From positions 1 through 64,000 of the forward strand of contig JANQPO010000004.1 of assembly GCA_028289445.1 (NCBI GenBank): DNA of 64,000 bases. The letters are read 5' to 3'. The translations under genes were made by a program, and so were the position numbers. Source of the stretch: Tepidamorphaceae bacterium (GTDB lineage: Bacteria; Pseudomonadota; Alphaproteobacteria; Rhizobiales; JAKSCL01). Shown here piece after piece: positions 26,419 through 36,199 of this stretch; within the stretch, counting starts at the first letter, position 1; each line of letters opens with the position of its first letter. The notes below the pieces were generated by a model, which saw only the letters and a list, made by a program, of their open reading frames with translations, ran no database searches and was not told where the DNA came from.

Positions 26419-27291
26419 TTGACGGACCCTCGAAACCAGATCGAGCGGGCTTTGGATCGAGCCTTGGCCTTCGCCACCGCGACCAAGCGCCCACCACTGT
26501 TATGCGAAGCCGTTCACCACGCAGTCTTCGCGGGTGGCGCGCGGGTCCGACCCCGCTTGTGCCTGGCAGTCGCGGCAGCCTGCGGCAACCGCAATCCGAC
26601 CGCGTCGATGGCCGCCGCGACGGCAATAGAGCTCTTGCACTGCGCATCCCTCGTCCACGACGATCTGCCGTGCTTTGACGATGCCGACCTTCGTCGCGGC
26701 AAACCCTCAGTTCACGCCGCATTCGGCGAGCCGATCGCCGTCCTTGTTGGCGATGCCTTGATCGTGCTGGCGTTCGAGACAATCGCGCGCGAGTGTGCGA
26801 CGAGCCCAGATCGCATCGCGCCGCTGATCGCGACGATTGGCCGGTCGGTTGGCATGCCACATGGCATCGTTGCCGGCCAAGCGTTTGAGAGCGAACCGGA
26901 AATCCCGCTCGCCGAATATCACCGCACCAAAACGGCTGCTCTTTTCGTCGGCGCGACGGCCTCGGGCGCGATCGCGGCTGAATCGGATCCTCAGCCCTGG
27001 ATGGCGGTCGGCGAAGCGCTCGGTGCGGCGTACCAAGTGGCCGACGACCTGCGCGACAAGATGGCGGACCTGGCCGAGACCGGCAAACCCTGCCGACAGG
27101 ATGCGGCGAATGGTCGGCCGAACGCCGTTGACGCATTTGGGGTCTCTGGAACGCTCATGCAGTTGCAGACACTGGTCGAAGAGGCCGTCGCCACCGTTCC
27201 CGATTGTCCGGGTGCCGACAGCCTGAAAGCGCTGATCGCGGGCGAAGCCAAGCGTCTGGTACCCAAACGCGCGGCACAGGCCGCGGCTTAA
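26419..27291 (+). CDS. crtE: Geranylgeranyl diphosphate synthase
   Basis: The 290-aa polyprenyl synthase has the first aspartate-rich motif in HDDLPCFDDADLRRGKP. The second (DDLRDKM) follows GAAYQVA. It makes the C20 precursor for phytoene and, through BchG/BchP, the bacteriochlorophyll tail. Translation starts at TTG 26419 preceded by GGGAGG. It heads the crtEF-bchCXYZ-puf superoperon; crtF follows after 5 bases. Confidence 0.96.
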   Translation: MTDPRNQIERALDRALAFATATKRPPLLCEAVHHAVFAGGARVRPRLCLAVAAACGNRNPTASMAAATAIELLHCASLVHDDLPCFDDADLRRGKPSVHAAFGEPIAVLVGDALIVLAFETIARECATSPDRIAPLIATIGRSVGMPHGIVAGQAFESEPEIPLAEYHRTKTAALFVGATASGAIAAESDPQPWMAVGEALGAAYQVADDLRDKMADLAETGKPCRQDAANGRPNAVDAFGVSGTLMQLQTLVEEAVATVPDCPGADSLKALIAGEAKRLVPKRAAQAAA

Positions 27292-27296
27292 AGCCG

Positions 27297-28451
27297 ATGG
27301 CGTCATCCGCCGGTTCGCTGCCCATTCGAAACGGCCCGACATCGCCGAAACCCACGCTCTCGGACCGCTATCGGTTTTGGCGGAACCGAATGATCGCGCG
27401 CCCGGCTTTTCAGCGCTGGGCCAGCGGCTTCTGGCCAACGCGTTGGATCGCCAGACGGCAGGCCGGCGAGCTGTTTCGTATCACCACCGGATTTGTCCAT
27501 TCCCAGGTCCTAAAAGCTTGCGTCGAGCTGGGCGTGCTTGACGATCTCAAAGCAGAACCGCGCACGACTGAGGAAGTCGCCGCGCGCACTGGACTGTCGA
27601 ATGATTCGGCGGGCCGTCTGCTTGACTCGGCAGCAGCGCTGCGCCTTGTCTGCCGGACGTCGACCGGAAACTGGACGCTCGACGATCTTGGTGCCGTCGT
27701 CGCCGCGAATTCCGGCATCCAAGCCATGATCCGCCACCACGCTATGCTTTATCGCGATCTCGACGATCCGGTCGCGCTTTTGAACGACACCACGACAGAG
27801 ACGGAGACATCACGGTTTTGGGCTTATGCGCGCAACGATCAGGTGACCTCCGATCAAGCCTCCGCCTATTCCGATCTCATGGCCGCCAGCCAGGACCTGG
27901 TCGCGGCTGAGGTCACCCGCTCATATGATTTTTCCAAACACGATATCGTTCTCGATATAGGCGGCGGGAATGGCACGTTTCTGATATCGGTAGCCGAGCA
28001 GTTCACCGGCGCACGCCTGTGGCTGTTCGACCTGCCCGAAGTCGCAAAGCTGGCGCAAAACCGCCTTGATGGCGCCGGTCACAGCGACCGAACGACATGT
28101 CACGGCGGCGACTTCTTCAACGACGAGATCCCGACCGGCGCGGACTGTCTTACCCTTGTGCGGGTCCTGTGCGATCACGGCGACGACGCCGCGCTTGCGC
28201 TCCTTGAGGCTGTCCGGCGCGCCATGCGCCCAGGTGATTGCTTGCTCGTCGCTGAGCCGCTTGCCGGCCAGGACGCCGACGGCCGGGCGTTGGCCGCATA
28301 TTTCGACATGTACTTTCTTGCCATGCGGTCCGGCCGTTGTCGCACGCCGGATCAGATCGGCTATCTGCTCCACAAAGCTGGCTTCGCAAGTTGGAGTGCA
28401 TTGCGCACCCGAATGTCGCTCTTCACCGGGCTGATCGTTGCACACACCTGA
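27297..28451 (+). CDS. crtF: Hydroxyneurosporene O-methyltransferase
   Basis: This 384-aa SAM-dependent O-methyltransferase has motif I VLDIGGGNGTFL after an N-terminal dimerisation/winged-helix region (GFVHSQVLKACVELGVLDDL). It methylates the 1-hydroxy group of carotenoids. ATG 27297 directly follows crtE; an open frame reaching back to 27204 overlaps crtE and is not supported. The end lies just before the bchC operators. Confidence 0.95.
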   Translation: MASSAGSLPIRNGPTSPKPTLSDRYRFWRNRMIARPAFQRWASGFWPTRWIARRQAGELFRITTGFVHSQVLKACVELGVLDDLKAEPRTTEEVAARTGLSNDSAGRLLDSAAALRLVCRTSTGNWTLDDLGAVVAANSGIQAMIRHHAMLYRDLDDPVALLNDTTTETETSRFWAYARNDQVTSDQASAYSDLMAASQDLVAAEVTRSYDFSKHDIVLDIGGGNGTFLISVAEQFTGARLWLFDLPEVAKLAQNRLDGAGHSDRTTCHGGDFFNDEIPTGADCLTLVRVLCDHGDDAALALLEAVRRAMRPGDCLLVAEPLAGQDADGRALAAYFDMYFLAMRSGRCRTPDQIGYLLHKAGFASWSALRTRMSLFTGLIVAHT

Positions 28452-28460
28452 CATCGGATT

Positions 28461-28478
28461 TGTAAAAAAGATTTGACA
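28461..28478. promoter_or_regulatory. PpsR/CrtJ operator, bchC promoter, site 1
   Basis: TGTAAAAAAGATTTGACA matches TGT-N12-ACA. Its 3' half contains TTGACA (28473-28478), a consensus -35 element paired with TACAAT (28495-28500) at a 16-base spacing. Repressor here would block polymerase directly, as known for bchC of Rhodobacter. Confidence 0.88.
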
Positions 28479-28486
28479 CTTCATGA

Positions 28487-28504
28487 TGTCAATTTACAAT
28501 GACA
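28487..28504. promoter_or_regulatory. PpsR/CrtJ operator, bchC promoter, site 2
   Basis: TGTCAATTTACAATGACA matches TGT-N12-ACA, starts 26 bases after site 1 and covers the candidate -10 element TACAAT. The bchC start codon is 52 bases further on. Confidence 0.88.
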
Positions 28505-28556
28505 TTGGGAGAATGCCGATCGCAGACAATGATTTGCAGGCGGCGTAAAAATCGCA

Positions 28557-29498
28557 ATGGAAACCACGGCTGTCGTACTTGAAAAACCAGAGCAGCTAGG
28601 CCTTCGAGCGCTCGATCTGACACCGCCTAGCGACACCGACATCATTGTCGATGTGCATTGGAGCGGAATCAGCACGGGAACTGAGAAACTCTTGTGGAAC
28701 GGTACCATGCCCCCCTTTCCCGGCATGGGCTACCCCCTGGTTCCTGGATATGAAGCCCTTGGGCAAGTAAGCGCTGTTGGCGATGACGTCGACCTTGCCG
28801 TGGGCCAATGCGTGTTCGTCCCCGGCGCAGTGTGCTTCGACGGCGTCAACGGTCTTTTCGGTGCCTCCGCGTCGCGGCTCGTGGTTGACGCTGGCCGCGT
28901 TGTTCCCGTGCCGGCAGCCATGGGAGAGACCGGCGTTCTCCTCGCGCTTGCGGCAACCGCTCACCACGCCTTGACCTTGCCGGGGTCGAAACTCCCCGAC
29001 CTCATTATCGGTCATGGTGTCGTTGGTCGGCTGCTCGCGCGATTGACGATTGCGATGGGCGCACCGTCACCAGTGGTTTGGGAACGTAGTGAGCACCGCC
29101 GCGGCGGTGCAAAAGGTTATGACACGATCGACAGTGCGCGCGATACGAATGCGTCCTACCGCGTCATAATCGATGCCAGCGGTGACCCAACCATTCTTGA
29201 TACGGCAATCGCACATGCCGCAAAGGGGTGCGAAATCACGCTGGCCGGGTTCTATCACGAGCCGCTCGCCTTCGCGTTTCCGCCGGCATTTATGTGTGAG
29301 GCGACGATCCGCATCGCGGCAGAGTTCCAGCCGTCGGATATCTCCGCAGTGCTGGCGCTGATCGAGGCCAACCGACTTTCGTTGGATGATCTGATTACCC
29401 ATAGGGCGCCAGCGGCCGACGCACAGGGTGCCTACCAAACAGCCTTTGACGATCCCGACTGTCTGAAAATGGTGCTGGACTGGAGGACAATCGCATGA
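28557..29498 (+). CDS. bchC: Bacteriochlorophyllide a dehydrogenase (BchC)
   Basis: The 313-aa protein is a zinc-free member of the medium-chain dehydrogenase fold. An N-terminal GroES-like part (STGTEKLLWNGTMPPFPGMGYPLVPGYEALG) is followed by a Rossmann part around PDLIIGHGVVGRLLARL. It oxidises the C3 1-hydroxyethyl group to acetyl late in bacteriochlorophyll a synthesis. Its end overlaps bchX by 4 bases (ATGA). Confidence 0.95.
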   Translation: METTAVVLEKPEQLGLRALDLTPPSDTDIIVDVHWSGISTGTEKLLWNGTMPPFPGMGYPLVPGYEALGQVSAVGDDVDLAVGQCVFVPGAVCFDGVNGLFGASASRLVVDAGRVVPVPAAMGETGVLLALAATAHHALTLPGSKLPDLIIGHGVVGRLLARLTIAMGAPSPVVWERSEHRRGGAKGYDTIDSARDTNASYRVIIDASGDPTILDTAIAHAAKGCEITLAGFYHEPLAFAFPPAFMCEATIRIAAEFQPSDISAVLALIEANRLSLDDLITHRAPAADAQGAYQTAFDDPDCLKMVLDWRTIA

Positions 29499-30502
29499 CC
29501 GAGGGCCTTAGTGCACGTGGTGATTTGACCATGCACGACTACCTCCGCGACGAGGCGGCGATCGAACCGGACCCAGTCCAGACCGGTCCGGTGACGAAAG
29601 AGACGCAGATCATCGCGATCTACGGCAAGGGTGGGATCGGCAAGAGTTTCACACTCGCCAATCTCTCTTACATGCTGGCTCAACTCGGCAAGAAAGTCCT
29701 CTTGATTGGCTGTGACCCGAAGAGCGACACGACGTCCCTGCTCTTTGGCGGCCGTGCCTGCCCAACCATCATCGAAACCTCGTCGAAGAAGAAGGAGGCC
29801 GGCGACGAAGTAGCGATTGGCGACGTCTGCTTTAAGCGCGACGGTGTCTTCGCCATGGAGCTCGGCGGCCCGGAAGTCGGTCGCGGCTGCGGCGGGCGCG
29901 GCATCATCCACGGCTTCGAACTTCTGGAAAAGCTCGGCTTCCACGATTGGGATTTCGACTATGTGCTGCTCGATTTCCTGGGCGACGTGGTGTGCGGCGG
30001 CTTCGGTCTGCCGATTGCCCGCGACATGTGCCAGAAGGTCGTCGTCGTCGGCTCCAACGACCTGCAATCGCTCTATGTCGCCAACAATGTCTGCTCGGCG
30101 GTGCAGTACTTCCGCAAGCTCGGCGGTAATGTCGGCGTCGCCGGCATGCTGGTCAACAAGGACGACGGCACCGGCGAGGCGCAAGCGTTTGCCGATGCCG
30201 CCGGGATCCCGGTTCTCGGCACGATCCCGCAGCACGAGGATATCCGGCGCAAGAGCGCCAATTATCAGATTATCGGCATGCCGGGCGGTGAATGGGGCGA
30301 CCTGTTCGAAGGCCTAGCGGGAAACCTCGAAGCCGCGCCGCCGACCCTGCCGACACCGCTCACCCAAGATGAATTGATCGGCCTCTTCGACACTGAGGAG
30401 GTTGGCGACGGCTTCATTCTGGAGCCAGCCGCGCCGGAAGACATGTGCGCAGCCTCCACCCTGAACAAGCCGTCTCTCGAAGTGATCTACGACGCAGTCT
30501 GA
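29495..30502 (+). CDS. bchX: Chlorophyllide a reductase iron-sulfur protein BchX
   Basis: This 335-aa NifH/BchL-like protein has P-loop [11 protein letters not shown], a CDPKSDTT segment and conserved cysteines in GGPEVGRGCGGRG and [12 protein letters not shown] that bind the inter-subunit [4Fe-4S] cluster. It transfers electrons to BchYZ for C7=C8 reduction of chlorophyllide a. Its position with bchC, bchY and bchZ separates it from BchL. Confidence 0.97.
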   Translation: MTEGLSARGDLTMHDYLRDEAAIEPDPVQTGPVTKETQIIAIYGKGGIGKSFTLANLSYMLAQLGKKVLLIGCDPKSDTTSLLFGGRACPTIIETSSKKKEAGDEVAIGDVCFKRDGVFAMELGGPEVGRGCGGRGIIHGFELLEKLGFHDWDFDYVLLDFLGDVVCGGFGLPIARDMCQKVVVVGSNDLQSLYVANNVCSAVQYFRKLGGNVGVAGMLVNKDDGTGEAQAFADAAGIPVLGTIPQHEDIRRKSANYQIIGMPGGEWGDLFEGLAGNLEAAPPTLPTPLTQDELIGLFDTEEVGDGFILEPAAPEDMCAASTLNKPSLEVIYDAV

Positions 30503-30510
30503 AGGAGCCA

Positions 30511-32064
30511 ATGAACGACCACGCTTCCATAGACGCTGACAGCGCCGTTCCCGTCGACGACACCACAGAGGACGTCGACGTGGGCGCGCTCGGCTGTCAC
30601 GCCGGAGCCGAACAGCTCAAGGCGGCCGCCGAGGCGAAGGGTAAGGCCGACGTGATGGCGCGCTTTGAAGCGGACTATCCGACCGGCCCGCACGACCAGC
30701 CGCAATCCATGTGCCCGGCCTTCGGCTCATTGCGTGTCGGACTCAGAATGCGCCGTGTAGCGACGATCCTCTCCGGCTCGGCCTGCTGCGTCTACGGCCT
30801 GACCTTCACGTCGCACTTCTATGGCGCCCGACGCACTGTCGGCTATGTGCCGTTCAACTCCGAGACGCTGGTCACCGGCAAGCTCTACGAGGACATCCGC
30901 GACGCGGTGCATGAGATCGCCGATCCGGACAACTACGACGCCGTGATCGTCACCAATCTGTGCGTGCCGACGGCCTCCGGCGTGCCGCTCCAAATGCTGC
31001 CGAAAGAGATCGATGGAGTGCGGATCGTCGGCATCGACGTGCCGGGCTTCGGTGTCCCGACCCATGCCGAAGCGAAGGATGTGCTCTCCGGCGCGATGCT
31101 GAACTATGCCCGCCAGGAGGCCACCGCCGGCCCGGTCCAAGCCCCGCGAGAAGGCGTCGAAGACCGCCCGTCGATCACGCTTCTGGGTGAAATGTTCCCG
31201 GCCGATCCAGTGATGATTTCCGCCATGCTGGAACCGATGGGCCTGGCCGCCGGTCCGGTCGTGCCTGTGCGTGAGTGGCGCGAGCTTTACGCCGCGCTCG
31301 ATTGCGCCGCCGTCGCCGCCATCCACCCGTTCTACACCGCCTCGATACGCGAATTCAAAGAAGCCGGCCGCCCTGTCGTCGGTTCGGCCCCCGTCGGTGT
31401 CGAGGGCACGGACGCGTGGCTCAAGTCGATCGGCAAGGCCTGCGGCGTCGCATCGGATCAGATCGATGGTGCACGGAACGCGTTCCTTGGTGCCATTCGC
31501 GGCGCGGCGGCAGACGCACCGATTAAGGGTCGGATCACGCTTTCCGGCTACGAGGGGTCGGAACTTCTCGTCGGACGGCTGCTCGCTGAATGTGGCGCCG
31601 ATCTGCGCTATGTCGGCACGGCCTGCCCGCGCACGCCTTATTCGGCAGACGACGCGGCCTGGCTGGAAGACCACGGGGTCGAGGTCCGTTTCCGCGCCTC
31701 GCTGGAGCAGGACTTGGCGGCATTCCACGAATTCCGCCCCGACCTCGCCATCGGCACCACGCCGGTCGTGCAAAAGGCGAAGGAGGCCGCGACACCGGCG
31801 CTCTACTTCACCAATCTGATTTCAGCGCGGCCGTTGATGGGACCGGCCGGCCCGGGTTCGCTGGCGCAGATTGTCAACGGCGCAATCGCCAACAAGGCAC
31901 GTTTCGACCGGATGACTGACTTCTTCGACGGCGTAGGCACGGGCGACACCGCCGGGGTCTGGGAAGAGGTTCCACCGGACAGGTCACAGTTCCGCAAGAA
32001 GTACGCCGCGCGCGTCAAGATCTCCCACAACGCGGTGGATGCCGGGGAGTCGGTCGGATGTTGA
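30511..32064 (+). CDS. bchY: Chlorophyllide a reductase subunit Y
   Basis: The 517-aa NifD-like catalytic subunit has conserved cysteine segments such as [23 protein letters not shown] and [11 protein letters not shown] for cluster ligation. The ATG at 30511 is preceded by AAGGAG. Its end overlaps bchZ by 7 bases. Confidence 0.97.
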   Translation: MNDHASIDADSAVPVDDTTEDVDVGALGCHAGAEQLKAAAEAKGKADVMARFEADYPTGPHDQPQSMCPAFGSLRVGLRMRRVATILSGSACCVYGLTFTSHFYGARRTVGYVPFNSETLVTGKLYEDIRDAVHEIADPDNYDAVIVTNLCVPTASGVPLQMLPKEIDGVRIVGIDVPGFGVPTHAEAKDVLSGAMLNYARQEATAGPVQAPREGVEDRPSITLLGEMFPADPVMISAMLEPMGLAAGPVVPVREWRELYAALDCAAVAAIHPFYTASIREFKEAGRPVVGSAPVGVEGTDAWLKSIGKACGVASDQIDGARNAFLGAIRGAAADAPIKGRITLSGYEGSELLVGRLLAECGADLRYVGTACPRTPYSADDAAWLEDHGVEVRFRASLEQDLAAFHEFRPDLAIGTTPVVQKAKEAATPALYFTNLISARPLMGPAGPGSLAQIVNGAIANKARFDRMTDFFDGVGTGDTAGVWEEVPPDRSQFRKKYAARVKISHNAVDAGESVGC

Positions 32065-33515
32065 TCCTCGATCACGATCGGGCCGGCGGCTATTGGGGTG
32101 CTGTTTACGCGTTCACCGCGATCAAGGGACTGCAGGTCATCATCGACGGCCCCGTCGGCTGCGAGAACCTGCCGGTCACCTCTGTACTGCACTACACGGA
32201 CGCTCTCCCGCCGCACGAGTTGCCGATCGTCGTTACCGGTCTGGGCGAAGAAGAACTCGGCCAGCACGGCACCGAGCAGGCGATGAAGCGCTCGCGTCAA
32301 ACGCTCGATCCGGACTTGCCGGCCGTCGTCGTCACGGGGTCCATCGCCGAGATGATCGGCGGCGGCGTCACCCCGGAAGGCTCCAACATTCAACGCTTCC
32401 TGCCGCGCACGATCGACGAGGACCAGTGGCAAAGCGCCGACAGGGCGCTGAAGTGGCTTTGGACGGAGTACGGTCCGAAGAAGGGCCGCGTGCCGGTGCA
32501 AAAGGCCCGCAAGGAGGGCGAGAAGCCGAGCGTCAACATCATCGGCCCGATCTACGGCACCTTCAACATGCCATCCGACCTGGCCGAAATCCGCCGCCTC
32601 GTGGAGGGCATCGGTGCCGAGATAAATATGGTCTTCCCGCTCGGCAGCCACCTGGCGGACGTAAAGATGCTCGCCAAGGCCGACGCTAATATCTGCCTCT
32701 ATCGCGAGTTCGGCCGCATGCTGTGCGAGGTGCTCGACCGACCGTATCTGCAAGCGCCGATCGGCATCCACTCGACGACGGCGTTCTTGCGCGAGCTCGG
32801 CGGCATCCTCGATCTCGACCCCGAGCCTTTCATTGCGCGGGAAAAGCACACGACGCTGAAGCCCATGTGGGACCTGTGGCGCTCCGTCACCCAGGATTTC
32901 TTCGCCACGGCCAGTTTCGCCATCGTCGCCTCGGAAACCTATGAGCGCGGCATTCGCAATTTCCTGGCGGAGGAACTTGGCCTGCCCTGCACGTTCTCGT
33001 TCCAGCGGCGCGCTGGCGTCAAACCGGACAACGCGGCGATCCGGGCCGCGATCAAGGACACCCCTCCGCTCATCCTCTTCGGCTCCTACAACGAACGCAT
33101 GTATCTGGCCGAGACCGGTGGGCGCGCGATCTATATTCCGGCGTCGTTTCCTGGCGCCATCATTCGCCGCCACACCGGCACGCCGATGATGGGCTATGCG
33201 GGCGCCACCCACCTCATCCAGGAGGTCTGCAACAGCCTCTTCGATGCCCTTTTCAACATATTGCCGCTGGCCGGCGACCTCGACCAGGTCGACGCCACGC
33301 CGGCGCACATCCACCGGGAGATAGCCTGGACGCCGAAGGCGCGCGCCGAACTGGACACGTTGGTCGCCGCCGCGCCGGTGCTGGTGCGGATATCAGCGGC
33401 CAAGCGCATGCGCGACGCGGCGGAAGCCGCGGCGAAAGCGGATGGATCGAAAGACGTAACGGACAAGCACGTCAGGCTTGCAAATGAGATGGTCGCACTC
33501 GGCCGGGCCGCTTAG
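32058..33515 (+). CDS. bchZ: Chlorophyllide a reductase subunit Z
   Basis: The 485-aa NifK-like partner of BchY begins [19 protein letters not shown] and has a cysteine in [13 protein letters not shown], expected at the BchYZ cluster. With BchX and BchY it forms chlorophyllide oxidoreductase. pufQ begins 36 bases after it, so it belongs to the same superoperon. Confidence 0.97.
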   Translation: MLILDHDRAGGYWGAVYAFTAIKGLQVIIDGPVGCENLPVTSVLHYTDALPPHELPIVVTGLGEEELGQHGTEQAMKRSRQTLDPDLPAVVVTGSIAEMIGGGVTPEGSNIQRFLPRTIDEDQWQSADRALKWLWTEYGPKKGRVPVQKARKEGEKPSVNIIGPIYGTFNMPSDLAEIRRLVEGIGAEINMVFPLGSHLADVKMLAKADANICLYREFGRMLCEVLDRPYLQAPIGIHSTTAFLRELGGILDLDPEPFIAREKHTTLKPMWDLWRSVTQDFFATASFAIVASETYERGIRNFLAEELGLPCTFSFQRRAGVKPDNAAIRAAIKDTPPLILFGSYNERMYLAETGGRAIYIPASFPGAIIRRHTGTPMMGYAGATHLIQEVCNSLFDALFNILPLAGDLDQVDATPAHIHREIAWTPKARAELDTLVAAAPVLVRISAAKRMRDAAEAAAKADGSKDVTDKHVRLANEMVALGRAA

Positions 33516-33551
33516 GCCAGGTCGCAACGCGGGCGGAGAAGGAGGAAAGCA

Positions 33552-33776
33552 ATGGCGAACGCTGAAATGGCGAGACTACGGGCTAGCCGCCGGTTCGGGC
33601 TTTGGGATCGCATTGAATACCAGGTCCTGATCAAGCTCGCCTTCGCGCTCTGTCTCGCATTGGCATTGGCCAAACGTTTGACCGGTCGACGCGACAAAGA
33701 GAACCCCCACGCTTCAGCAATTGCAGAAGCGCGGTCCGCCGCTCACGCGGCAATTGGCTACGCCTATTTGGCTTAG
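33552..33776 (+). CDS. pufQ: PufQ, bacteriochlorophyll-related membrane protein
   Basis: This 74-aa protein has a single hydrophobic segment (IKLAFALCLALALAKRLTG) and the family motif FGLWDRIEYQVL. PufQ is required for normal bacteriochlorophyll levels in Rhodobacter. It has a good ribosome binding site (GGAGAAGGAGG) and precedes pufBA. The 141 bases up to pufB hold no other gene. Confidence 0.92.
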   Translation: MANAEMARLRASRRFGLWDRIEYQVLIKLAFALCLALALAKRLTGRRDKENPHASAIAEARSAAHAAIGYAYLA

Positions 33777-33917
33777 CCGCCCACGAATTTGCCGGGGTCC
33801 AAACCCGGTAAAGCGCTGAAGGCGCCGCTGGCCTTGGCCGGCGACGTCGGAAGCACCGGAACCGCGCCGGATCCTGCGCGGTGATGGCCGCAAGGCCAAA
33901 CTACGGAGGTCATGTAA

Positions 33918-34064
33918 ATGGCTGACAACCCTGGCTCGCTGTCTGGATGGACAGAACAGGAAGCACAGGAATTCCATAAGTATTTCATGCAGGGATTCAT
34001 GTATTTCCTAGGGCTGACGCTCGTCGCTCATATCCTTATCTGGATATGGCGTCCGTGGTTTTAA
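33918..34064 (+). CDS. pufB: Light-harvesting 1 beta polypeptide
   Basis: This 48-aa protein was read directly from the sequence. It has an acidic N-terminus, a His in EFHKYF, one membrane span and the bacteriochlorophyll-ligand His in [14 protein letters not shown]. The ribosome binding site ACGGAGGT precedes ATG 33918. It forms LH1 rings with PufA. Confidence 0.98.
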   Translation: MADNPGSLSGWTEQEAQEFHKYFMQGFMYFLGLTLVAHILIWIWRPWF

Positions 34065-34091
34065 TCTAGGCCAAGATAGGAGTGTGAAAAC

Positions 34092-34250
34092 ATGTGGAGA
34101 ATCTGGCTTCTATTCGATCCGCGTAGAGCATTAGTCGCCATCCTGGCGTTTGCCTTCATTATGGTACTGCTGAACCACTTCGTTCAGCTCAGCACGGACC
34201 GGTACGGGAGTTGGCTTAATGCGCCTGCACCCGCAGCCAGCAGCGAGTAA
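34092..34250 (+). CDS. pufA: Light-harvesting 1 alpha polypeptide
   Basis: This 52-aa protein begins MWRIWLLFDPRRALVAIL, the standard LH1 alpha N-terminus. It has one membrane span with the ligand His in LLNHFVQLSTDRYGSW and a short Ala/Pro-rich tail. It follows pufB after 27 bases. Asn before the ligand His and Gln four residues on are less usual than hydrophobic residues there and may tune the Qy absorption. Confidence 0.98.
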   Translation: MWRIWLLFDPRRALVAILAFAFIMVLLNHFVQLSTDRYGSWLNAPAPAASSE

Positions 34251-34265
34251 TCGCAGGTCCCTAAA

Positions 34266-34307
34266 GCAGCGGGCGGACGTCGGACCCCGGTCCAAACCGC
34301 CCGCTGC
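34266..34307 (+). terminator. Intercistronic stem-loop between pufA and pufL
   Basis: GCAGCGGGCGG at 34266-34276 pairs perfectly with CCGCCCGCTGC at 34297-34307, with a 20-base loop and no T-tract. Comparable hairpins after pufBA in Rhodobacter block 3'-5' decay and stabilise the pufBA segment, giving excess LH1 over reaction centre. I infer that role here rather than full termination. Confidence 0.8.
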
Positions 34308-34363
34308 CAATCCGGCTTCCACCCGAAGCCACAAGTCCGTCCATTCCGGCGGGGAGAAGAACG

Positions 34364-35209
34364 ATGGCACTGCTCAGCTTTGAACGAAAATACCGCGTCC
34401 GAGGGGGAACGCTGATCGGCGGCGACCTTTTCGATTATTGGATCGGCCCGTTTTATGTCGGGTTTTTCGGGGTGACCACGATCTTCTTCACCGTGATCGG
34501 GACGGTCCTGATCATTTACGGTGCGGCTCTAGGACCCACCTGGAACATTTGGCAAATCTCAATCGCGCCGCCGGATATCAGCTACGGTCTCGGCTTTGCG
34601 CCCATGCAAGAAGGCGGCTTGTGGCAAGTGATCACGATCTGCGCGATCGGGGCTTTCGTGTCCTGGGCACTACGCGAGGTAGAGATCTGTCGCAAGCTCG
34701 GCATTGGCTATCATGTGCCGGTTGCCTTCGGCTTCGCCATTTTCGCCTATGTGACACTTGTCGTCTTTCGCCCACTGCTTCTAGGCGCCTGGGGGCATGG
34801 CTTTCCTTACGGGATATTCAGCCACCTCGATTGGGTCTCAAACGTCGCCTATCAGCAGCTGCACTTCATGTACAACCCGGCGCACATGATCGCCGTGACG
34901 TTCTTCTTCACGACGGTCCTAGCCCTCTCACTGCACGGTGGATTGATCCTATCGGCCGCCAACCCCGGCCGCAGTCGGACGAACTTTCGCGAGCGGGCTG
35001 AAGTCAAATCGCCTGAGTACGAAGACACCTATTTCCGTGACACGATCGGCTATTCGATCGGAACCCTCGGCATCCATCGCCTCGGCCTATTGCTGGCGCT
35101 CAACGCCGGCTTCTGGAGCGCCGTGTGCATCGTGATCGCGGGGCCGTTCTGGAGCAAGAGCTGGCCGGAATGGTGGGCCTGGTGGCTCAATCTGCCGATC
35201 TGGATCTAA
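34364..35209 (+). CDS. pufL: Photosynthetic reaction centre L subunit
   Basis: The 281-aa protein has five membrane spans. Ligand histidines are present: accessory bacteriochlorophyll (SHLDW, L153), special pair (NPAH, L173) and the non-heme iron (LHGG and GIHRLG, L190 and L230 in Rhodobacter sphaeroides numbering). Tyr162 and Phe181 equivalents are kept. Position L168, normally His hydrogen-bonded to the special-pair acetyl, is Met (HFMYNPAH), and L166 is His. The gene follows the intercistronic hairpin and precedes pufM by 12 bases. Confidence 0.98.
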   Translation: MALLSFERKYRVRGGTLIGGDLFDYWIGPFYVGFFGVTTIFFTVIGTVLIIYGAALGPTWNIWQISIAPPDISYGLGFAPMQEGGLWQVITICAIGAFVSWALREVEICRKLGIGYHVPVAFGFAIFAYVTLVVFRPLLLGAWGHGFPYGIFSHLDWVSNVAYQQLHFMYNPAHMIAVTFFFTTVLALSLHGGLILSAANPGRSRTNFRERAEVKSPEYEDTYFRDTIGYSIGTLGIHRLGLLLALNAGFWSAVCIVIAGPFWSKSWPEWWAWWLNLPIWI

Positions 35210-35221
35210 GGACGAAACGCC

Positions 35222-36199
35222 ATGTCCGAATATCAAAACATCTTCACCGCGGTTCAGGTCCGGGGACACCTGGAAACCGGGATCGCGCTTCCCGCTGGGA
35301 GCAGTGAACGAAGGGGGATGCCTTTCTTCGAGTACTGGCTTGGCAAAATTGGCAATGCCCAGTTGGGACCAATCTATCTCGGCACCCTCGGCTTTCTGTC
35401 GCTGGTTTGTGGCGCGGTCTCCATTGTCATCATGGGTTTGAACATGTGGGCGTCGGTCGGCTGGGACCCGATCCAGTTTGTCCGACAGCTTCCCTGGTTG
35501 GCCCTTGAACCGCCTCCGGCAAAGTATGGTATTTCAATCTTTCCGCCTTTGAACGAAGGCGGGTGGTGGCTGATCGCTGGTTTCCTGCTCACATTGTCCA
35601 TCCTCCTTTGGTGGGTCCGCATGTATCGCCGCGCCCGCGAGCTGGAAATGGGAACGCACGTGGCCTGGGCCTTCGCCTCGGCAATCTTGCTGTTCTTGGT
35701 ACTCGGCTTCATCCGTCCGCTCCTTATGGGAAGCTGGTCCGAAGCTGTACCATTTGGGATCTTTCCGCACCTTGATTGGACGACGGCATTTTCAATCCGC
35801 TACGGCAATCTGCATTACAATCCGTTCCACTGCCTGGCGATTGTGTTCCTTTATGGTTCGGTACTGTTGTTTGCCATGCACGGCGCAACCATCCTCGCCG
35901 TCACACGTTATGGCGGCGACCGGGAATTGGAGCAGATTACCGATCGAGGCACGGCATCCGAGCGCGCCGCGCTGTTCTGGCGCTGGACCATGGGTTTCAA
36001 CGCAACGATGGAGTCGGTCCACCGCTGGGCTTGGTGGTTTGCCGTTCTCACGCCGCTGACCGGTGCCATCGGTATCCTACTCACGGGCACCGTCGTCGAT
36101 AACTGGTACCTGTGGGGAATGAAGCACGGGATCGTCGCACCTCTGCCTGACGTCTTCCCTGGTGTCGTCGACCCGGCAACGTCAGGAGGCACCCAATGA
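35222..36199 (+). CDS. pufM: Photosynthetic reaction centre M subunit
   Basis: The 325-aa protein has five membrane spans. Ligands are present at PHLDW (M182), NPFH (M202, special pair), FAMHG (M219) and VHRW (M266), with the iron-ligand Glu in RELEQI and Tyr M210 in FLYG. Position M197, often Phe or Tyr, is His here (NLHYNPFH), which could hydrogen-bond the other half of the special pair. No pufX follows; pufC overlaps by 4 bases (ATGA). Confidence 0.98.
   Translation: MSEYQNIFTAVQVRGHLETGIALPAGSSERRGMPFFEYWLGKIGNAQLGPIYLGTLGFLSLVCGAVSIVIMGLNMWASVGWDPIQFVRQLPWLALEPPPAKYGISIFPPLNEGGWWLIAGFLLTLSILLWWVRMYRRARELEMGTHVAWAFASAILLFLVLGFIRPLLMGSWSEAVPFGIFPHLDWTTAFSIRYGNLHYNPFHCLAIVFLYGSVLLFAMHGATILAVTRYGGDRELEQITDRGTASERAALFWRWTMGFNATMESVHRWAWWFAVLTPLTGAIGILLTGTVVDNWYLWGMKHGIVAPLPDVFPGVVDPATSGGTQ

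Noticed and set aside
30727-33314. Long minus-strand ORFs opposite bchY and bchZ (348 and 503 codons).
   Set aside because: They are antisense shadows of well-supported genes and have low-complexity Arg/Asp/Gly composition.
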